NCBI GenBank assembly: GCA_024277605.1
Contig: JAJRUU010000133.1
Location: 1 to 21,058, forward strand
Length of the DNA: 21,058 nucleotides
Reading direction: 5' to 3'
DNA from: a bacterium
Lineage (GTDB): Bacteria > SZUA-182 > SZUA-191 > JAJRXT01
Shown here: positions 1 to 6,731 of the stretch, in pieces
Layout: each line of letters opens with the position of its first letter
Numbering within the stretch: position 1 is the first letter of the stretch
Notes under the pieces: generated by a model
What the model saw: the letters and a program-made list of their open reading frames with translations, nothing else
What the model was told of the DNA's origin: nothing
The model's database searches: none
Made by a program: the position numbers and the translations under genes

Positions 1-90
1 CACATAATAGAATTTCCACGTTATAATCAAATACTTCAAGCGCAAAAAGCAAAAATAATTCTTATCCATTATTTTATTTTAAACTATATG

Positions 91-120
91 TTGACAAATA
101 TATACCATTTGTGCTGTAAT
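91..120 (+). promoter_or_regulatory. Possible sigma70-like promoter
   Basis: TTGACA at 91-96 is followed after 18 nt by TGTAAT at 115-120. The -35 box is perfect; the -10 box lacks the important second-position A. No clear gene lies downstream, so the role is uncertain. Confidence 0.3.
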
Positions 121-182
121 TGATATGTGGATGAGAACCTGATCTATTCATAACTTCAGGCTGGAGAAACGGGCTGTGTCCG

Positions 183-197
183 CCCGAATTCTTCGGG
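183..197. repeat. Short hairpin of the TCGGG family
   Basis: CCCGAA-TTC-TTCGGG is a perfect 6-bp stem with a 3-nt loop, followed by TTATATT. It matches hairpins found after several stop codons in this window (3721, 6665, 13040). Here it is not next to an obvious gene end. Confidence 0.55.
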
Positions 198-573
198 TTA
201 TATTGCTGGCAGGCCCGGGATTACAATTTTGTAATTTATGTTTTAATTTTTTACTTGACATTAAATATAATATATGGTTTACTGTCGCAGTTTTGGCGGT
301 TGTGAGGTTGTTGATCGTCACAACCCGGAATAAATCCAGCTGTGGGTTGGATAATGCCGACAGTGTTGGAGTCTTGCTGGAGCTGGCGTGTGCTTCCCGC
401 AAATCCTTTCTTATTCATACTCGTTACGATACTATCTCGTTGTTAGATAAAGCTGGACTATAAGAAGTTGGAGAGCCGGTCGAGGTTTGGATTCAGTCCC
501 TGGCGCACGTAGGCTAGTTTGAGCGTTGTAATACATTGATCAATTATTTTAAATTAATTTAATTGTGAATGGA

Positions 574-601
574 ATAAAGATTGATTGATATTTATCTTTA
601 T
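574..601. promoter_or_regulatory. AT-rich inverted repeat, possible operator
   Basis: ATAAAGAT (574-581) and ATCTTTAT (594-601) form a perfect 8-bp inverted repeat with a 12-nt spacer. It lies about 110 nt upstream of a small XRE-type regulator, where an autoregulatory operator could sit. The base composition makes chance repeats likely, so this is weak. Confidence 0.25.
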
Positions 602-713
602 AAATAAGGAAACATAATAGTGACGATAAACAAACACAATAATGGAGGATTTTTTCAAGTAGCGTACAGTTAACATTTCAACTAAACCCCTATTTTAAAA
701 GGAGGGATAGCAC

Positions 714-923
714 ATGTATCCAGTAGGACAGAAGATCAGAGATATCAGGCTTGCCAAGAAGCTCACCCAGGAGCAGATGGAGCACAAAACCGGGATTAAG
801 CGGGAGTATTTGTCGAAGATTGAAACCGGTGGATTGCCTAACGTTACCATTAAAACGCTAAAGAAGATTACCGATGCGTTAGGTATTCCGTTGAGCAAGT
901 TCTTCCGCGAATCCAACAACTAG
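714..923 (+). CDS. XRE-family helix-turn-helix regulator
   Basis: A 69-residue protein made almost entirely of one HTH_3/XRE DNA-binding domain. The sequence runs from IRDIRLAKKLTQEQMEHKTG (helices 1-2) through KREYLSKIETG (recognition helix) to a C-terminal helix with LKKITDALGIPLSKFF, which is the normal five-helix Cro/CI-like layout. There is no sensor or oligomerisation domain, so it probably binds as a dimer of a minimal domain. The start is well supported: AAGGAGGGA lies 8 nt upstream of the ATG. It is convergent with the PncC gene and shares a strong terminator with it. An AT-rich inverted repeat upstream may be its operator. Its target cannot be read from sequence. No restriction-modification or toxin partner is adjacent. 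Confidence 0.9.
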   Translation: MYPVGQKIRDIRLAKKLTQEQMEHKTGIKREYLSKIETGGLPNVTIKTLKKITDALGIPLSKFFRESNN

Positions 924-941
924 AGCTTCAGCAAGTCGAAA

Positions 942-984
942 AAAACTAAAGGGAGGGATAGTAAATATCTCTCCCTTTAGTTTT
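942..984. terminator. Bidirectional intrinsic terminator
   Basis: AAAACTAAAGGGAG (942-955) pairs perfectly over 14 bp with CTCCCTTTAGTTTT (971-984), with a 15-nt loop. The arms are A-rich on one side and T-rich on the other, so it can stop transcription of the XRE gene (plus strand) and of the convergent PncC gene (minus strand). Confidence 0.85.
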
Positions 985-997
985 ATCTGCCAGAAAG

Positions 998-1483
998 TCA
1001 TTTCAAAGCCGATAACATCAGCTCTAAGGCAGTACAGGCTGCCTGATGTTTTATCCGCACTCTATCTCCCTTAAAATTATATTCATGAGTGAAGATTCCC
1101 CCTGGGCTTAAAACAGAGATCCATACTAATCCTACCGGTTTAGTGGGAGTGCCTCCATCGGGGCCGGCAATGCCGGATACCGCTATGGCGCACTGGGTGT
1201 CAAATAATGCAGCCACATTAAGGGCCATATGTCGAACGGTTTGAGCGCTAACTGCCCCATAGCGTTGGATTATTTCTCTGGGCACTTTTAAGAGGTTTAT
1301 TTTAATCTGGTCAGTGTAAGCGATTATTCCCCCACGAAAGTAACGCGAGCTTCCGGGGATATCGGTTATTTTGTGAGAAATTAATCCGGCGGTACATGAT
1401 TCGGCAACCGAAAGGCTGAGTTTTTCAGCGGCTAAATAATCTCCCAACTCTTTTGCATAATAGGCTGCATCTGCTTTATCCAT
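998..1483 (-). CDS. pncC: Stand-alone CinA C-terminal domain, nicotinamide-nucleotide amidase
   Basis: A 161-residue PncC/CinA-C protein. The family deamidates nicotinamide mononucleotide to nicotinate mononucleotide in pyridine nucleotide salvage and acts in the cytoplasm. Family marks in order are VAESCTAGLIS with the likely nucleophile Ser29, GSSRYFRGGIIAYTDQIK with conserved Tyr56 and Lys61, YGAVS, and the glycine-rich SGIAGPDGGTPTKPVG. The length is normal for the one-domain form that lacks the N-terminal MoaB-like domain of full CinA. The start is supported on the minus strand by AGGAG about 8 nt upstream of the ATG. It is divergent from the lytic transglycosylase gene and convergent with the XRE gene. 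Nothing looks broken. Confidence 0.93.
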   Translation of the reverse strand: MDKADAAYYAKELGDYLAAEKLSLSVAESCTAGLISHKITDIPGSSRYFRGGIIAYTDQIKINLLKVPREIIQRYGAVSAQTVRHMALNVAALFDTQCAIAVSGIAGPDGGTPTKPVGLVWISVLSPGGIFTHEYNFKGDRVRIKHQAACTALELMLSALK

Positions 1484-1570
1484 GTCATACTCCTGGTTTT
1501 TCGGAAACGGGAAACAATACCCTGTATTGTGATGTTTTAGTATTTATAAGGGTTATTTTGGTTTTAGGGA

Positions 1571-1598
1571 TTGACAAGTTTAAGATTTGTGGTATTAA
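1571..1598 (+). promoter_or_regulatory. Possible promoter for the lytic transglycosylase
   Basis: TTGACA (1571-1576) is followed after 16 nt by TATTAA (1593-1598), about 115 nt upstream of the transglycosylase start. A TATAAT at 1637-1642 lacks a good -35 box and is an alternative -10. Confidence 0.35.
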
Positions 1599-1714
1599 TA
1601 TACAATCCAACAAAAAAACGGTAAGATGTAAATTACTATAATTTACTAAATGCATAACTATCAATAGATTGTGCTTTACATTGATAGGTTGTGGACATTA
1701 AAGAGTGAGTTTAT

Positions 1715-2359
1715 ATGATTATGAAGAAGTGGTTTAACCAATTATTTTTACTTTTGTTATTGTTTGGTTTTCTGGGACTGGAGCCTTGTTTTAATCCTAG
1801 TAGGCATTCCCAACTGCTGAATCATGACAATCTTAAATTAGTGCTGGATACGCGTGCCCAAGTTGCCTTGAGCTTAAGAAAAAAAATATTTAATTCACTC
1901 GATCAATTAGCCCCGCGGCTTTCCTATCAGGATAAACTTCAATTAGTTAATTTAATTTATCGGGAGAGCCAGGAGCAGGGGGTTGATCCTCGACTGATTG
2001 TTGCCTTAATCAAAACAGAAAGTGGATTTAGAAATGAAGCCTGTTCCCTTGCCGGAGCTCGAGGCTTGATGCAGCTCCGACTCCCTACCGCCCGGCAAGT
2101 TGCCCGGGAAATGGGTTTTGAGCTAAATGGAATTGCCAGCCTGCATGAACCACACCTAAACATCAAGATGGGGGCATATTATCTGGCCAAAATGTTCCGG
2201 CGCTTTGAAAGCATGGAACTGGCTCTAACCGCTTATAATATGGGTCCCACTGCTGTTGGCCGATTAATCCTCGCCCAAGCCAATATACCACAAAAATATA
2301 GCCGGAAGGTACTTAAAAATTATAGACAGGTCAGACAAAGCGACAAAAAAATCTTATAA
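1715..2359 (+). CDS. Lytic transglycosylase (SLT domain)
   Basis: A 214-residue murein lytic transglycosylase of the Slt/MltE-like family, which cleaves the MurNAc-GlcNAc bond of peptidoglycan with formation of 1,6-anhydroMurNAc. Residues 5-22 form a hydrophobic export segment, so the enzyme should act in the periplasm. Cys25 follows it, but Pro24 makes it a poor lipobox. The SLT core starts near residue 75: ALIKTESGF with catalytic Glu102, then SLAGARGLMQL, then LNIKMGAYYLAKM, then ALTAYNMGP. All family motifs are present in the usual order. Two ATG codons, two residues apart, could be the start; the SD is weak (GAGTGAG). The gene stands alone. A degenerate hairpin begins right after its TAA. 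Confidence 0.92.
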   Translation: MIMKKWFNQLFLLLLLFGFLGLEPCFNPSRHSQLLNHDNLKLVLDTRAQVALSLRKKIFNSLDQLAPRLSYQDKLQLVNLIYRESQEQGVDPRLIVALIKTESGFRNEACSLAGARGLMQLRLPTARQVAREMGFELNGIASLHEPHLNIKMGAYYLAKMFRRFESMELALTAYNMGPTAVGRLILAQANIPQKYSRKVLKNYRQVRQSDKKIL

Positions 2360-2473
2360 CCCAAAAAATTCGGGTCTTGTTATGGGCGAATCGATATTTA
2401 GTTGAAAATTATAAATTTATCAGTCTCCTATTCCTATCCCCTTGGGCAAACAAAGTTTTATTGGACGTTGGCT
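2360..2473 (+). repeat. Composite repeat element, copy A
   Basis: Right after the transglycosylase TAA is a degenerate hairpin (CCC... TTCGGGT, 2360-2375). About 88 nt after it comes the exact 12-mer TGGACGTTGGCT (2462-2473), preceded by GGCAAACAAAG. The same order, with nearly the same spacing, occurs at 13040-13152 (hairpin, then 87 nt, then the same 12-mer, preceded by GGCAAGCAAAC). I read these as two diverged copies of one element. Confidence 0.5.
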
Positions 2474-2755
2474 CATAAACCTTATCTCCCAGAATTCCCC
2501 CTGTATTCATAAGCATCTCCGCATAAACAGTTATGAGATTGCTTCGCAAGGGTCATTGACCCCGTTCCCTCCGAATCACTGGCGGGGATGAACCCCGCCC
2601 CTACGTTAACTAAATGTATTTCATAGACATAATGTCAAACAGGGCAAAACTATTCCCCGTTAGCAAATTATTATAAAAATATATCCATAGGTTTGCTCAA
2701 TAGCCCGTTGATAATTGGGTAGCACATTAAAATTATTTTGCAGGCGAGGTCTGCC
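2474..2755. other. Intergenic region with no gene
   Basis: The gap between the transglycosylase and the first radical SAM gene has no credible open frame. Beyond the composite repeat it contains two short-loop hairpins (2550-2562 and 2581-2599) and, near the end, a promoter. Confidence 0.6.
2550..2599. repeat. Pair of GC-rich short hairpins
   Basis: GGGTC-ATT-GACCC (2550-2562) and GGCGGGG-ATGAA-CCCCGCC (2581-2599) are perfect stems of 5 and 7 bp. The second, followed by CCTACG, resembles short palindromic repeats I have seen scattered between genes in other bacterial genomes. That resemblance is recalled, not searched. Confidence 0.5.
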
Positions 2756-2784
2756 TTGTCATTTTAGCTTGATAATGCTATATT
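2756..2784 (+). promoter_or_regulatory. Promoter of the radical SAM cluster
   Basis: TTGTCA (2756-2761), a 17-nt spacer and TATATT (2779-2784) give five of six matches in both boxes with ideal spacing. It lies about 60 nt upstream of the first radical SAM start and is the best promoter in this gap. Confidence 0.55.
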
Positions 2785-2844
2785 GTGCATCGTATGTTTG
2801 GTGTTTTTATTTTATAACAGCCTTTTATCCTTTGAATTGAAATA

Positions 2845-3717
2845 ATGAATGCCCTTATTTATTGGGAAATAATCAGCAGCGAGCTAAAGCGATTATTTTT
2901 TGGAAAAAAGTTTATTATGGAGGTAGATGCTACCAACCGCTGTAACCTGCGCTGTGTACATTGTTATCATTATAAGAATGATCAACAACCTGAAGATATT
3001 GGGATTGAAGAATGGGATGGGCGGTTTAAGCTGTATTTTGCCAGGGGAGTGAAGCTGGTATTGTTTGTGGGGGGGGAACCGGCCCTGCGGCAGGATGTAT
3101 TGTTTCTGGCTTCACAATATTTTCCGGGAATCGGGGTGATCTCAAACGGCACTATACCTATAGATAGTCGTTTTAAACACCGGATTGTGGTTCCTCTGGA
3201 TGGTGGCCGGGTTACCAACGACCGGTTGCGCGGGGTGGGTGTTTTCGATCTTATAGAGAAGAATTACCGCGGGGATCAGCGGGTAGTGTTAAATTGTGTG
3301 CTGAGTAAGCATAATTACCGCGAGGTGGATGAAATCGTTCGCCTGTCCAAAGAGTTACAGGTTAAGGGAGCGGTTTTTGATTTTTACACCCCGGATGTGG
3401 GTGAGAGCGATGAGTTGGTTTTAGATAATAATCAGCGGGAAGAGGCGCGCTGGCTTATATATCAGCAGATAAACACCAATCCCGGCTGGGTGTATATGAC
3501 CAAAAATACGGTGGATGCTTTGGTGAGAAGGGATGCTGCCAGGAAATGCTACTGGCGGGATTATGCGTATCATTTTGATGTCTTCTTCAATCCGCGCCGC
3601 TGTTTTAGTAACAGCGTAGACTGTTCACGTTGCGGGTGTATTATGGGCGCCTTGAAAAATCCGTTTCGCACAAATCCCCGCCAGTTGTGGATGATCAAAA
3701 AACTTTTCTTTGATTAA
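2845..3717 (+). CDS. Radical SAM protein 1 of a tandem trio
   Basis: A 290-residue radical SAM enzyme. The SAM-binding [4Fe-4S] motif is CNLRCVHC (Cys33, Cys37, Cys40), preceded by DATNR and followed by the GGEPALR strand motif. The C terminus carries five cysteines spaced C-x17-C-x6-C-x2-C-x1-C, a SPASM-like arrangement that could bind an auxiliary Fe-S cluster. The two genes downstream share the plan. Such enzymes generate the 5'-deoxyadenosyl radical. The substrate here is unknown, with peptide or small-molecule modification both possible. Odd points: the second half of the barrel is less typical (PLDGGRVTNDRLRG where the others have SIDG), and the SD is weak. An in-frame ATG at residue 25 could be an alternative start. 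A hairpin follows the stop. Confidence 0.88.
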   Translation: MNALIYWEIISSELKRLFFGKKFIMEVDATNRCNLRCVHCYHYKNDQQPEDIGIEEWDGRFKLYFARGVKLVLFVGGEPALRQDVLFLASQYFPGIGVISNGTIPIDSRFKHRIVVPLDGGRVTNDRLRGVGVFDLIEKNYRGDQRVVLNCVLSKHNYREVDEIVRLSKELQVKGAVFDFYTPDVGESDELVLDNNQREEARWLIYQQINTNPGWVYMTKNTVDALVRRDAARKCYWRDYAYHFDVFFNPRRCFSNSVDCSRCGCIMGALKNPFRTNPRQLWMIKKLFFD

Positions 3718-3720
3718 CCC

Positions 3721-3736
3721 ACCCGATGAATCGGGT
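3721..3736 (+). terminator. Stop-proximal hairpin, TCGGG family
   Basis: ACCCGAT-GA-ATCGGGT is a perfect 7-bp stem just after the TAA of radical SAM gene 1, followed by CTTAATAA rather than a true T-run. It may be a weak terminator, an RNA-stabilising hairpin or a dispersed repeat. Confidence 0.5.
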
Positions 3737-3753
3737 CTTAATAACTTTGTAGC

Positions 3754-3767
3754 ATAGGATACCTATT
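3754..3767 (+). promoter_or_regulatory. SD-burying hairpin at the radical SAM 2 start
   Basis: ATAGG (3754-3758), loop ATA and CCTAT (3762-3766) form a 5-bp hairpin that contains the AGGA Shine-Dalgarno and ends one nt before the ATG at 3768. Similar structures abut the starts of scpA, the phosphatidyltransferase gene, lnt and the phage adaptor. Confidence 0.4.
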
Positions 3768-4733
3768 ATGTCCCTCTGGCATACATTAAGACGTTATCAC
3801 ACTGCCTATAATTTCTCGAAGTACCTGGCGCACGAGACGCTCATCGGTGGTGGGCTGGATATAACCAATCGCTGCAATCTCCGTTGTAATCATTGCTATT
3901 GGTGGCGGCAGAAGAAGAATCCGGATTTGGACGATGAGCGGATGATTGCTTTAATGAAAAAGCTGTGGGCCAAGGGCTTTAAGGTTATATATTTGCTGGG
4001 AGGTGAGCCGCTCCTGCGACCGAATATCTGCGCCGAGGCCGGCAGAATTTTTGACTTTGTGATGATTTTTACTAACGGCACATTAGGCTACCCGCCGGTT
4101 AATAATGCTTTATATTCGCTTTCCATTGACGGGCCCGAGCGCATTCATGACGGTCTGCGGGGCAAGGGCATCTTTAAAAAGGTAACCGATATTTTGGATC
4201 AACAATCAACTAAGGTGATGATCCACATTACCGTATGCCGCTCCAACCGGCCCCATTTGCGGGAAACTATTGAGGCTTTTGTGCATCGTAAGAATGTCAG
4301 GGGGATATATTTCTGCTTTTATTGTCCCAGTGTCTCTACTAAAGATTCAAATAAAGAATTCATTCCGTTAAACGAAAGGAATGCGGTGGTGGATGAGATT
4401 ATCGGGTATCGCCGTGAGTATGGGCATAAAATATTCCTGACCGAGCGGGTGGGGCATTATTTGAAGACCGATGGGGGCTTAAGTTGCTGGAATTCGCTGG
4501 AGAAATGTATTACCAAGAAATTATTTGAGTTTTACGCCGCCGATGGGGCGTATAAATACCACTGCGCCTATGGATCTGAGGCTGAGTGCAGTGGCTGCGG
4601 TTGCAGTCAGGTGCCGCTGATGCACGCCATGCAGGATGGTGATTTTGAAACCCGGAAGATGGCTTATCGCGATTATTGGGGGCTGTATTCTTGTAACGAC
4701 GCTATCTTGGATTATGTGCTAAAACGATATTAA
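3768..4733 (+). CDS. Radical SAM protein 2 of a tandem trio
   Basis: A 321-residue radical SAM enzyme with LDITNRCNLRCNHC (CxxxCxxC) near residues 30-45, LLGGEPLLR as the GGE motif, and SIDGPERIHDGLRG in the middle of the barrel. That last motif is the familiar SIDG-x-HD-x-LRG signature of SPASM-type radical SAM proteins. The C-terminal cysteines follow C-x18-C-x7-C-x2-C-x1-C (ending CSGCGC), nearly the same spacing as in gene 1, which supports common descent. The gene follows gene 1 by 50 nt with a hairpin between, and its own AGGA SD lies in a second hairpin. Function beyond radical SAM chemistry cannot be stated. Sequence divergence from its neighbours suggests separate substrates or steps, not a recent duplication. 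Confidence 0.9.
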   Translation: MSLWHTLRRYHTAYNFSKYLAHETLIGGGLDITNRCNLRCNHCYWWRQKKNPDLDDERMIALMKKLWAKGFKVIYLLGGEPLLRPNICAEAGRIFDFVMIFTNGTLGYPPVNNALYSLSIDGPERIHDGLRGKGIFKKVTDILDQQSTKVMIHITVCRSNRPHLRETIEAFVHRKNVRGIYFCFYCPSVSTKDSNKEFIPLNERNAVVDEIIGYRREYGHKIFLTERVGHYLKTDGGLSCWNSLEKCITKKLFEFYAADGAYKYHCAYGSEAECSGCGCSQVPLMHAMQDGDFETRKMAYRDYWGLYSCNDAILDYVLKRY

Positions 4734-4788
4734 CCCCAACAATCCATGAAAGACCAAAGTCTTGGGGGAGGCGACAAAGTCCCCTTTT
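4734..4788 (+). promoter_or_regulatory. Possible attenuator before radical SAM 3
   Basis: CCCCAA (4734-4739) can pair with TTGGGG (4762-4767). Alternatively GGGGA (4765-4769) can pair with TCCCC (4780-4784), which is followed directly by TTTT. The two stems share 4765-4767 and exclude each other, as in terminator/antiterminator pairs. The second stem alone is a weak terminator. Confidence 0.35.
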
Positions 4789-4793
4789 AATAA

Positions 4794-4808
4794 ACAGGCT
4801 ATGCCTGT
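4794..4808. repeat. Short-loop hairpin
   Basis: ACAGGC-TAT-GCCTGT is a perfect 6-bp stem 19 nt before the radical SAM 3 start. A related element with wobble pairs, GCGGGC-AAT-GCCTGC, lies at 5870-5884. Confidence 0.5.
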
Positions 4809-4827
4809 ATGAATCATTTGAGGATTT

Positions 4828-5769
4828 ATGTTCCGCAACTCATTGGTTTATCTTGCTTATCGTAAATTAAAGTATAGCTATGCCGGAGATACCTCACCGG
4901 CAGTGGCTTCTATTAAGGTGACTCAGCGCTGTAATCTGCGCTGTAAACACTGTACCTGGGTCAACAAGGTTACCCGGGATCTGCCGCTTGCCCGTTGGAT
5001 GGAGCTTATCGATATGCTGTATAAGCGCGGATGTGCGGTGGTGTTTATCGAGGGGGGCGAGCCTACCTTAAGGGATGATATAGCGCAGATCATTGCCTAT
5101 ATCAAGCGCAAAGGCATGGTGTGTGTGCTGTTTACCAACGGCACCAGGAAGCTGGATGGCTTGGTTACGGATGCGGTATGGATCAGTATTGACGGTACCG
5201 AGAAATCACATGATCAGTTGCGCGGTGAGGGCGCCTACCGGAAAATAATGGCAACGCTTAAAAGTTACCCGGAAAAAAATACCTATTCCATTACTACCCT
5301 GTCAAAGCTTAATGCGGCAGAGCTTGAAGATATTTGCAGGCAACTATCGGCAACCAGCTTAAAGGGGCTGATCTTTAACTTTATGTACCCCTATAAGGAC
5401 ATTGAGCAGGTGGTCTTATCCAGAGACGAGCGGATAGCCTGCGCCCGGCAACTCTTGCAGTTAAAACAAAAATACCCCAAGATTGTCAGCTCCGATTCCT
5501 ATTTGAAAACGGTGGGGCAGCCGGATAAGACCTGCCACCCGTGGATATTGCTGTTGGTGACCGCCGATGGGGAAATTACGCATGGCTGTACGGTGGAGCC
5601 GATGGAGGAGCGGAATTGCGAAGCTTGCGATATGATGTGCGGTTTGGAGGCTACCTTGGGTTTTGAACTTAAGCGTGATTCGGTGCATTTCTGGAACAAG
5701 AACCACATCCTGCCTAAGATCGACTATTTCCCTGATTGGGCTTTACGCTTGCTGAACAAAAGCAAATAG
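4828..5769 (+). CDS. Radical SAM protein 3 of a tandem trio
   Basis: A 313-residue radical SAM enzyme, the most canonical of the three. KVTQRCNLRCKHC gives the SAM-cluster cysteines near residues 35-42. FIEGGEPTLR is the GGE motif and ISIDGTEKSHDQLRGEGAY the mid-barrel signature. The C terminus has C-x17-C-x9-C-x2-C-x3-C, like genes 1 and 2 but with wider last spacing. The start is supported by GAGG 4 nt before the ATG. A possible attenuator and a hairpin lie between it and gene 2. The three genes point the same way and probably form one transcription unit from 2756, with possible modulation between genes. No short precursor-peptide gene was found in the gaps, so a RiPP role is not supported by what I can see. 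Confidence 0.92.
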   Translation: MFRNSLVYLAYRKLKYSYAGDTSPAVASIKVTQRCNLRCKHCTWVNKVTRDLPLARWMELIDMLYKRGCAVVFIEGGEPTLRDDIAQIIAYIKRKGMVCVLFTNGTRKLDGLVTDAVWISIDGTEKSHDQLRGEGAYRKIMATLKSYPEKNTYSITTLSKLNAAELEDICRQLSATSLKGLIFNFMYPYKDIEQVVLSRDERIACARQLLQLKQKYPKIVSSDSYLKTVGQPDKTCHPWILLLVTADGEITHGCTVEPMEERNCEACDMMCGLEATLGFELKRDSVHFWNKNHILPKIDYFPDWALRLLNKSK

Positions 5770-5812
5770 GCTTTTAGTATGCCTTAGGATTGGTTGCGAT
5801 GGCTTAGAGCGG

Positions 5813-5842
5813 TTGACAGGCAAGGACTTGATAGGGTATTAT
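5813..5842 (+). promoter_or_regulatory. Promoter of the scpA-lnt-prfB operon
   Basis: TTGACA (5813-5818), an 18-nt spacer and TATTAT (5837-5842) make a strong sigma70-like promoter about 90 nt upstream of scpA. It is the best-matching promoter in the window. Confidence 0.6.
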
Positions 5843-5866
5843 TTGGCGCCGTGGGCTATTTTTATT

Positions 5867-5887
5867 AAGGCGGGCAATGCCTGCTTT
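5867..5887. repeat. Imperfect hairpin in the scpA leader
   Basis: GCGGGC (5870-5875), loop AAT and GCCTGC (5879-5884) pair with one G-U wobble and can be extended by three more pairs to 5867-5887. It lies in the presumed 5' leader of scpA. Confidence 0.4.
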
Positions 5888-5921
5888 CTCAAGGCGTTGG
5901 TCTTTTCTGTAAATAGGCGAT

Positions 5922-5937
5922 AAGGGATATATCCTTG
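5922..5937 (+). promoter_or_regulatory. SD-burying hairpin at the scpA start
   Basis: GGATATATCC (5925-5934) is a perfect palindrome. With G24-T35 wobble and A23-T36 it extends into the TTG start at 5935. The only Shine-Dalgarno candidate, AAGGG, is inside the stem. Confidence 0.45.
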
Positions 5938-6666
5938 TATCAGGTGAAACTTGGGGTCTTCGAAGGCCCGCTCGATCTGTTGTTGCATCTTATCCGTAAG
6001 CATGAGCTGGATATTTATGATATTCCCATTGTCATGATAACGCAGCAGTATATGGAATATTTAAAGCTGATGGAGACGTTAAATTTGGATATTGCCGGCG
6101 AATTTCTGGTGATGGCGTCTACCCTTATATATATAAAATCCCGGACGCTTCTGCCTTCGGCTTGCGATGAAGAAGATGAAGCCGAAGACCCCCGGGCACA
6201 ATTAGTCCAGCAACTTTTAGAGTATAAACGGTTTAAGCATGCGGCGCAGCAATTGCGGGAGTACGAGGAGGAACGGGAAGAAGTTTTTACCCGCCAGGCG
6301 CCACCGCCTGAGGATATAGCAACTGACGAAGACCCAGGCTTGGAAGTGTCCCTGTTTGAGCTGTTGCGCTGTTTTCAACAAGTAGTCGATAGGGTAGGGC
6401 ACGTTGACTATTACGAAGTGTCCGCTGAAAGCAATGTTAGCGTTGAGCAGCAAACTGAATTTGTTTTAAATAAGCTTTCAGTTCACAAACAGATGAGCTT
6501 TGAGGACTTATTTGAAGAGCAGAATACTAAATTACAGCTGATTGTAACCTTTCTGGCTTTGCTGGAGTTGATTCGCCACCAGCGATTGTTAGTTCGCCAA
6601 CCGGTTCCCTTTGGGCAGATTCTAATCTATGCGGTGGATAGCCCGAATAATTCAACTGCCCATTAA
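5935..6666 (+). CDS. scpA: Segregation and condensation protein A
   Basis: A 243-residue ScpA kleisin, which bridges the SMC heads with ScpB in the bacterial condensin complex that organises and segregates the chromosome. The N terminus VKLGVFEGPLDLLLHLIRKH followed by ELDIYDIPI is diagnostic. STLIYIKSRTLLP continues the N-terminal helical domain, an acidic linker covers about residues 83-130, and a C-terminal winged-helix region (SFEDLFE, VTFLALLELIRHQR) closes it. The start is TTG: the codon sits exactly where family proteins begin, and a TAG 21 nt upstream leaves no earlier choice. The SD is inside a hairpin. The usual partner scpB is not next to it; a phosphatidyltransferase gene follows instead. 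Length is normal for the family. Confidence 0.95.
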   Translation: MYQVKLGVFEGPLDLLLHLIRKHELDIYDIPIVMITQQYMEYLKLMETLNLDIAGEFLVMASTLIYIKSRTLLPSACDEEDEAEDPRAQLVQQLLEYKRFKHAAQQLREYEEEREEVFTRQAPPPEDIATDEDPGLEVSLFELLRCFQQVVDRVGHVDYYEVSAESNVSVEQQTEFVLNKLSVHKQMSFEDLFEEQNTKLQLIVTFLALLELIRHQRLLVRQPVPFGQILIYAVDSPNNSTAH

Positions 6667-6684
6667 CCCGACCAGTTGGGTTTT
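6665..6684 (+). terminator. Stop-proximal hairpin with a short T-run
   Basis: AACCCGAC (6665-6672), loop CA and GTTGGGTT (6675-6682) pair with one G-U wobble and are followed by TTTTATTAG. It overlaps the scpA TAA. It may act as a partial terminator within the operon and belongs to the TCGGG hairpin family. Confidence 0.5.
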
Positions 6685-6718
6685 ATTAGCCTGACAAATC
6701 TGATCTAAACTAGTGTGA

Positions 6719-6731
6719 GGGATTCTGTCCC
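6719..6731 (+). promoter_or_regulatory. SD-burying hairpin at the phosphatidyltransferase start
   Basis: GGGA (6719-6722), loop TTCTG and TCCC (6728-6731) form a 4-bp stem that holds the GAGGGA SD and ends directly at the GTG start at 6732. The stem is short and weak on its own. Confidence 0.35.

Larger units (their letters stand above)
1..713. other. AT-rich region without a convincing gene
   Basis: No open frame here has both a ribosome binding site and recognisable protein character. The longest plus-strand frame (176-463, GTG start) runs through a hairpin repeat and resembles no family I know. The region holds a possible promoter (91-120), a hairpin of the dispersed TCGGG family (183-197) and an AT-rich inverted repeat upstream of the XRE gene (574-601). 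A tiny frame at 639-662 opens with ATGGAGGAT but stops after six codons. Confidence 0.5.

Noticed and set aside
176..463. 95-codon open frame from a GTG near the window start
   Set aside because: No SD, runs through a dispersed hairpin, and the product has no family character. The antisense frame at 148-402 is no better.
470..530. tRNA-like T-arm sequence
   Set aside because: The GGTTTGGATTCAGTCC stretch does not form a proper T-arm, and no acceptor or anticodon stem fits around it.
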